This document shows, one piece after another, positions 59,443 through 64,000 of a stretch of DNA of 64,000 bases; position 1 is the first letter of the stretch; every line of letters begins with the position of its first letter. This DNA comes from Tetrapyrgos nigripes (lineage: Eukaryota; Basidiomycota; Agaricomycetes; Agaricales; Campanellaceae). The DNA is taken from NCBI GenBank assembly GCA_013368315.1, contig JAACJM010000023.1, forward strand, positions 310,001 through 374,000, written 5' to 3'. The translations under genes and the position numbers were made by a program. The notes under the pieces are model-generated. The model saw nothing but the letters and a program-made list of their open reading frames with translations, made no database searches and was not told the DNA's origin.

Positions 59443-59919
59443 TCAGTGTCTCGCCCTCCTCCTATCTCGCAGAGTTTTCCCATCCTCCAGCCCCATCAAC
59501 GAGTCCACTACTTCCAGGTAAATGGGCTCGTCTTTAAACCGTTCTCGCAGTTTATTAACCTTGTCAGACACTTCTATGCTCAGGACATCCTGTGCCAGAC
59601 CCAGCCGGGCTTCCCACTCAGCTGGTACCGTCCACTTGCTGCCATCACCATTCAGCCTCACCGTTCCTTCCCACATTCTGCTCAAACCATCTGCAACCAT
59701 GTTCATCCGACCTGGAACGTGCTGAACATCCACAATACGATGTCCCAGGATACCGTCTCTCCATTCTGGATCAATCTCGTAAGCGTAGAAGCCCGATGCA
59801 AAGTTGAAGAAGTGGATATAACAGTGGCCACTAATCCGCTGTTGCTTTATGCGGATGTCACCCTGAGGCATAGGTGCGACCTCAGTGACCTTGTTGACCT
59901 CCGCAAAGTCCTGACAGAT
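59443..59919 (-). pseudogene. Ty3/gypsy RT/RNase H remains with internal deletion
   Basis: Continues the pol frame beyond a TGA at 59922-59920. CQDFAEVNKVTEVAPMPQGD and HFFNFASGFYAYEIDPE are the first RT blocks. The text then jumps to WRDGILGHRIVDVQHVPG and NMVADGLSRMWEG, which belong after RNase H. The RT palm with the catalytic Asp pair and most of RNase H are therefore deleted. Confidence 0.8.
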
Positions 59920-61506
59920 TCACCATTTTATTGTAGCAGGCTCCTTGTCGATAGGAGTCGGTTCCATGCAAGGTGGTAAGTTGAAGGCTGGTTCCACTCC
60001 TGCTGCTACACACTGATTGTTGACCTGGTGACGTAGCTCGTCCAACGTGAGGCCTCCAGGTTCATGAGCCTTTTTTGCCAATGTCGTAGGTGACATGCAT
60101 TTGACTTGGCTTGGGTCTACCTTTTCGATTATGTCGGCTGCTAGCATCTTGTCGATTTTACCATGCAGGTATTCACGTTGTGGTGGTGTGAGGTGACGTT
60201 GCTTGATGGTGCGACTGAAGGTTTGGCCCTCGGGTATGTGTAGTTTGTGCGTAGCTCCTTCAACCACCTCCACTTCACTGACCGACAATGCAAAACAGTC
60301 TGCGAACTCCCTCAACAGTGTCTCCACTTCGTCACGCTGCTCCTTTGTCAAGTCGTCCCCAATCTCAAGAGCCTCGAGTACAGCATCAACATGTGCCAGT
60401 TTGAAGGGATCAGTTTTACGTGTGAAGATGTTGGGATTATTTGGCAGTTCGTTGGTGGGAATCTCTGTACCAGCATTGACTTCCTGCTCTGGTATATCAA
60501 CCTCGACAACATTGACTGGGTGAGTATCATGGCCTGTGACAGGGACTTCGTTAACATGATTGTTGACAGGAGAATACGCATCGGAGTGGAAAACTCCCCT
60601 GGAGGGGGGTGCGTGACTTCCCCCCAGAGAGTTTGCATGCCTGCCCATATGGGACTTGGAACACCATCGTCTTCCCCCAACCACTCTCGCTTTCAATCGT
60701 CGTACCATCCATAGTACATTTCCACCTCTCACAGCCTTCACCTCATGCTCTGTCTCCTCGTTCCTCTTTCCTATTTGCTGAACTGGTCTTGGTAGTGTAT
60801 TTGGAGATGTAGTATCCACTTGAACAATATTAACTGTGTTAGCATGCTCATGTTGGACAGATATATCATTGTCTTGGACTTGCCTCAAGGGGGGTGCATT
60901 ACTTCCCCCCATTGAGCTTGCACACGTCACCATTGGCTTTTGGTTCCAAATCTTGACTGGACCTTTTTCGCCCTTGAGTATAACCTTGTCCTGATCAAAA
61001 TCATGCACAGCTCTGAACTGCCATAGGATTGGTTTCCCCACCAAGAAGCTCCAGTCTGCACTACCTCCTTCAAACACCTCAATGTGTCCCATCCTACAAA
61101 CACCACCAATATCCACCATTCCTCTCCAGAATCCTAATGAAGGTACCTCTGCTCCATTTGCCATTCGGAACCACTGGTGAGAGCGTTGAAGGGGACCAAT
61201 TTCATCCTCCAGAGAACGATACAATGTGGCCTTCATCGCCCCCACCATTGCACCACCATCGAAGAGACCCTCAACAACGACACGTTTTCCTGTATTTGAC
61301 ACCAGGCTAACGTCATGTAGGAATGGGACTTCCTTGCTCCACTCATCATCCACGGAATACAAGTCATAAACAACACAATGTTGGGCAGATTTGTCTAATA
61401 CAGTTGTAGATACTGTTTCCGTGGGTGTAGTGTGCATGTCCCTGAAAGCTAACCCTTGTCCTTCAGGGACCATTACTCCTCCACTCGACTCTATACTCAG
61501 GGCCAT
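59920..61506 (-). pseudogene. Ty3/gypsy protease and start of RT
   Basis: 528-residue open frame. A retropepsin-like block reads VVVEGLFDGGAMVGAMKATL (DGGA in place of the usual DTGA/DSGA), with FLVGKPILWQFRAVHDFDQD after it. A low-complexity, repeat-bearing linker follows, with GGSNAPP and GGSHAPP twice in related contexts. The RT lead-in is VETLLREFADCFALSVSEVE, THKLHIPEGQTF and KCMSPTTLAKKAHEPGG. It ends at TGA (59920-59922) where KWRICQDF would be expected. Follows gag on the same strand with a small overlap (61506 versus 61518), as in typical gypsy order. Confidence 0.8.
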
Positions 61507-61517
61507 CTGCTTGTCGA

Positions 61518-62830
61518 TTACGCGGACAGCCCTTCGCCATTTCCCTGACTCGCTTCCTCAAAGATAACTCCAACAATAGGAACTGAACCTCTGCGGAATG
61601 CACCCAAGTAGTGGTTGCAGAGACGGCGCCAATCCCTCTCGCGAATTGGGATCCAGGATGATTGTGGAACAGGACAGAGTCGGCCAATATGGTCATTAGC
61701 ACCACATCTGAAGCATTCTCCCGAACACACTTTTGCGGTTCCTGGAGTGAGAGGGAATGGTTTGGTGTGATCAATGGAAGTCGTGGAGCTGTGCTTCTTC
61801 TCCCACTCTGCAACCTGAGCCTTGTATGCGGTTTGGCCAGCAGGTGTGTCAGGATGGGTGACGAGTGAATCGATGACAGACTTGAGAGTCTGCTTTGCAT
61901 CGTCAGAGATCTCGGGAAGAGCGGAAAAGCGAGTCGGTTGGGTTTGTTGACCATTAACGCGACGGAATGACTGAGGAGCTGACGTAGTTCCAATAGAAGT
62001 ACCAGCCATAGCTCTACGAATACCAGCAGTCAGGGACGATGGAGGAGTTGAAGGAGAGCGACCTTGGAGGCGCTCCAGCTGAGCAATGCGAGCAAGAAGA
62101 TGCTCGTGCTTTTCGTGCTCCTCCTGTGCTTCTGTGGCTGCTGTTTCGATGAAGGAGCGACTGAGGCCCTTGACTGCATCTGTAAACTCGGTCCAGTTCG
62201 TATAATCACCGTCAAGCTTCGTCCATAGTACCGGAGATAAATTTCCTTTTACCAACCCAATGTAGGTAGCTCCCCCTTGCACCTTTGCTGACTTTGCCAA
62301 CCCAAACACCTTGTCTGCCCATGCCCAGTGCGAATAAACCTCTACCCCTCTAACCGTTGTTTTCTTCCCCAACTCTTCAATCTCCAATTTTGTCCCCATC
62401 AACTCCTTCTCAAACTGCTGATAACTGGGGGCCATTGCTTATTGAAAGCTGCTTCGAAAGCAGCGAGGGAGGACTTCTTGTCGTTAGACAACTCGTTGTA
62501 CCAGTCCTGCGCCTCGCTACTGGAAGTGAAGTAAAATCGGAACTGAGCAATGAGCTCCTTTTCATCGGTACGTTTGTGTTCGGCTCAGCAAACGTCACTG
62601 AACCAGTCCTGAGGATTTTTGTCTGGGTGGTCCGTGTCACCATAGAATTTTGAGACGTCCGGCATCGTGGACTCGTCGTCACTGGAATCTGCTGTAGGAA
62701 CGTGGATAGGAGGCGGTGACGTGGGTGGTGTGTCTCTAGTGGGAGTACGTAGCCCTAAATCGGTAAGTGGGGTGCTTCTATTCGAACTCGGGTCTGATGA
62801 TGGCGGTAATGAATGGTCTCGGTGATAGTC
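61518..62830 (-). pseudogene. Ty3/gypsy gag with zinc knuckle, broken near the N-terminus
   Basis: 62435-61518 is an open frame with helical gag sequence and a CCHC knuckle CFRCGANDHIGRLC (C-x2-C-x4-H-x4-C). Upstream, in another frame, are a Ser/Pro-rich leader (TPPTSPPPIHVPTADSSDDE), KFYGDTDHPDKNPQDWF, a TGA at 62587-62585 and FYFTSSSEAQDWYNELSNDK. A one-base shift in a C-run near 62430 connects the two. Two lesions, so not functional. Confidence 0.8.
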
Positions 62831-64000
62831 GTCCCAATTTGCGAGCGTGAGAAGATACTTCCTGGGAGACAGGACAGTGACTCGTGGCGGTGGCTGGAAA
62901 GTCGTTTTGAAGTGTGTAGATGTTGCGCGAGGACGCAGAAAAAAAATTTTAGGGCTCGGGAGAGACTCGGAATAGAAAACTCGATAGACTCTTGGCTTGG
63001 ACTCGGACTCGGGTAGAAACGGGTGCTTGTTTGTGTGGAGAAAATTCCACTCTCATCACCAAGATGGAGTAGGCCGAACGAGAGATAGACTCGGAGCAGC
63101 AATGTAGTAGTTGATGATGTACTCTGCTATGCAAGGTCTGGCTCTAGCCAGGCTCTAGACAAATACACACAAATAGCTGACTAATCATACCAAATGCCCT
63201 CTTGTGGCATGCTTCAGACTATGGAATAGGGCGAAATCCCTATTCCACCATACATGTACTCTCCTACATTGACTCCTTCCTTTTCTGAGTGGATGACAAC
63301 TACAACTCTGAATCCTATGATGCTAGAATGGCATAATCAGTCTACAAGCTGCAAATACAAAGGAAGATGATGAAACTTACACTTGTCTTTCATTGTAGGC
63401 AGTAGTGTAGCTGCAGTTGTGAGAATTCTGCAGACCATCTACAGGTCAGCAGGCCTGTGTGTGTTGCCTTGGATCAGCTGAGTCTGAGGCTCAAGCACTA
63501 TGTCATCAGTCTTCATGTTCTTTAGGATAGATGTCAGCTTGCAATTATGTCAGTCAACATCAGTTTGACCATTGAGAACTCATTGTAAAGTCAGTAGGAC
63601 ATCTCTGTGAGCCCATACTGTGAGTCCATATTAGTACTTCTTATATATAGTACTTAGGATTGAAAACTGGGATGAGTTTATTTTGATATGATATCCTGCA
63701 TAATTCCTGCCAAATTTACAGGGGGACTGATGGAAGTGGATGATATACTGTCATATTGTAAAATTGGTATTTTTTCACCATATTTCCACTATTTACAGCA
63801 ATATATAACCAAATTCCCAGATGAGGTCTTTCCTGATGAAGCAGAAAGCACATGGAGAACACACATACTCAACCTGATGGACATGGTAATAGTCCAAGTT
63901 GATGCTCAGACAGACCTGGGTGCCAGATTTCAGAAGCTCAACATGAAGTTGCAAGTCACTGTAATTTGGAAATTGTTGAATCTCACAGACAATACCTTTG
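62831..64000. other. Gypsy 5' flank and unassigned sequence
   Basis: No LTR boundary could be set. 63223-63246 is a small hairpin (GGAATAGGG, CGAAAT, CCCTATTCC). 63830-63990 can be read as FPDEVFPDEAESTWRTHILN but no family is recognised. Confidence 0.4.

Noticed and set aside
62410..62682. A separate small gene at the gag N-terminus
   Set aside because: It is an out-of-frame shadow; the gag frame with KFYGDTDHPDKNPQDWF explains the sequence.

Overview
This is a eukaryotic window, most likely from a basidiomycete of the Agaricomycetes. Host genes carry many short GT-AG introns (about 50-70 bp) and 11-14 bp microexons. The recognisable families fit that group: DUF6534 membrane proteins, CE16-type esterase, basidiomycete P450s, and Ulp1-protease, Tnp2/CACTA-like and MULE transposons. 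No CRISPR, operon or other prokaryotic features are present. All assignments come from reading motifs; no database search was run.

Layout: 1-8.8 kb is transposon debris: a hAT transposase 3' half, the end of a chromodomain Ty3/gypsy element with its LTR, an Ulp1-protease transposon ORF, a hAT end, a P450 scrap and a TTAGGG-like tract. 8.8-10.7 kb is copy A of an unassigned 1,884-bp TIR element. 10.7-24.8 kb is a host gene island: 3' half of a DUF6534 gene, a CE16-type GDSL esterase, an intact DUF6534 gene, ribosomal protein eL8 with an in-frame TAG, cytochrome P450-1, a 3'-5' exonuclease-domain protein and a single-pass membrane protein. 24.9-30.6 kb is debris again: PDR-type ABC transporter pseudogene, LINE 3' end, MULE transposon. 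30.6-32.5 kb is copy B of the 1,884-bp element, inverted relative to A. 32.5-42.6 kb is a second host island: 5' half of the split DUF6534 gene, P450-3 pseudogene, P450-2 and an intact DUF6534 gene. It also carries a 662-bp fold-back palindrome and a small TA-flanked MITE. 42.6-64 kb is nested transposons: a Tnp2/CACTA-like element, a decayed Copia with an inserted 374-bp element, a Tc1/mariner element and a decayed Ty3/gypsy element.

The main result is structural. Copies A and B have equal length and identical compared ORFs, and lie in inverted orientation 19.9 kb apart. The 5' half of one DUF6534 gene abuts the outer end of B, and the missing 3' half abuts the inner end of A. Undoing an inversion between A and B rejoins the gene around a single element copy. 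It also gives each insertion a matching 2-bp target duplication (TC/TC and AA/AA). I infer that recombination between A and B inverted 10.7-30.6 kb. In the ancestral order the P450 and DUF6534 genes would have formed one neighbourhood.

The host genes suggest a P450 plus small-membrane-protein neighbourhood next to housekeeping genes, but no common pathway can be read from the sequence. Several pseudogenes and transposons carry Arg-to-TGA stops, consistent with C-to-T decay.
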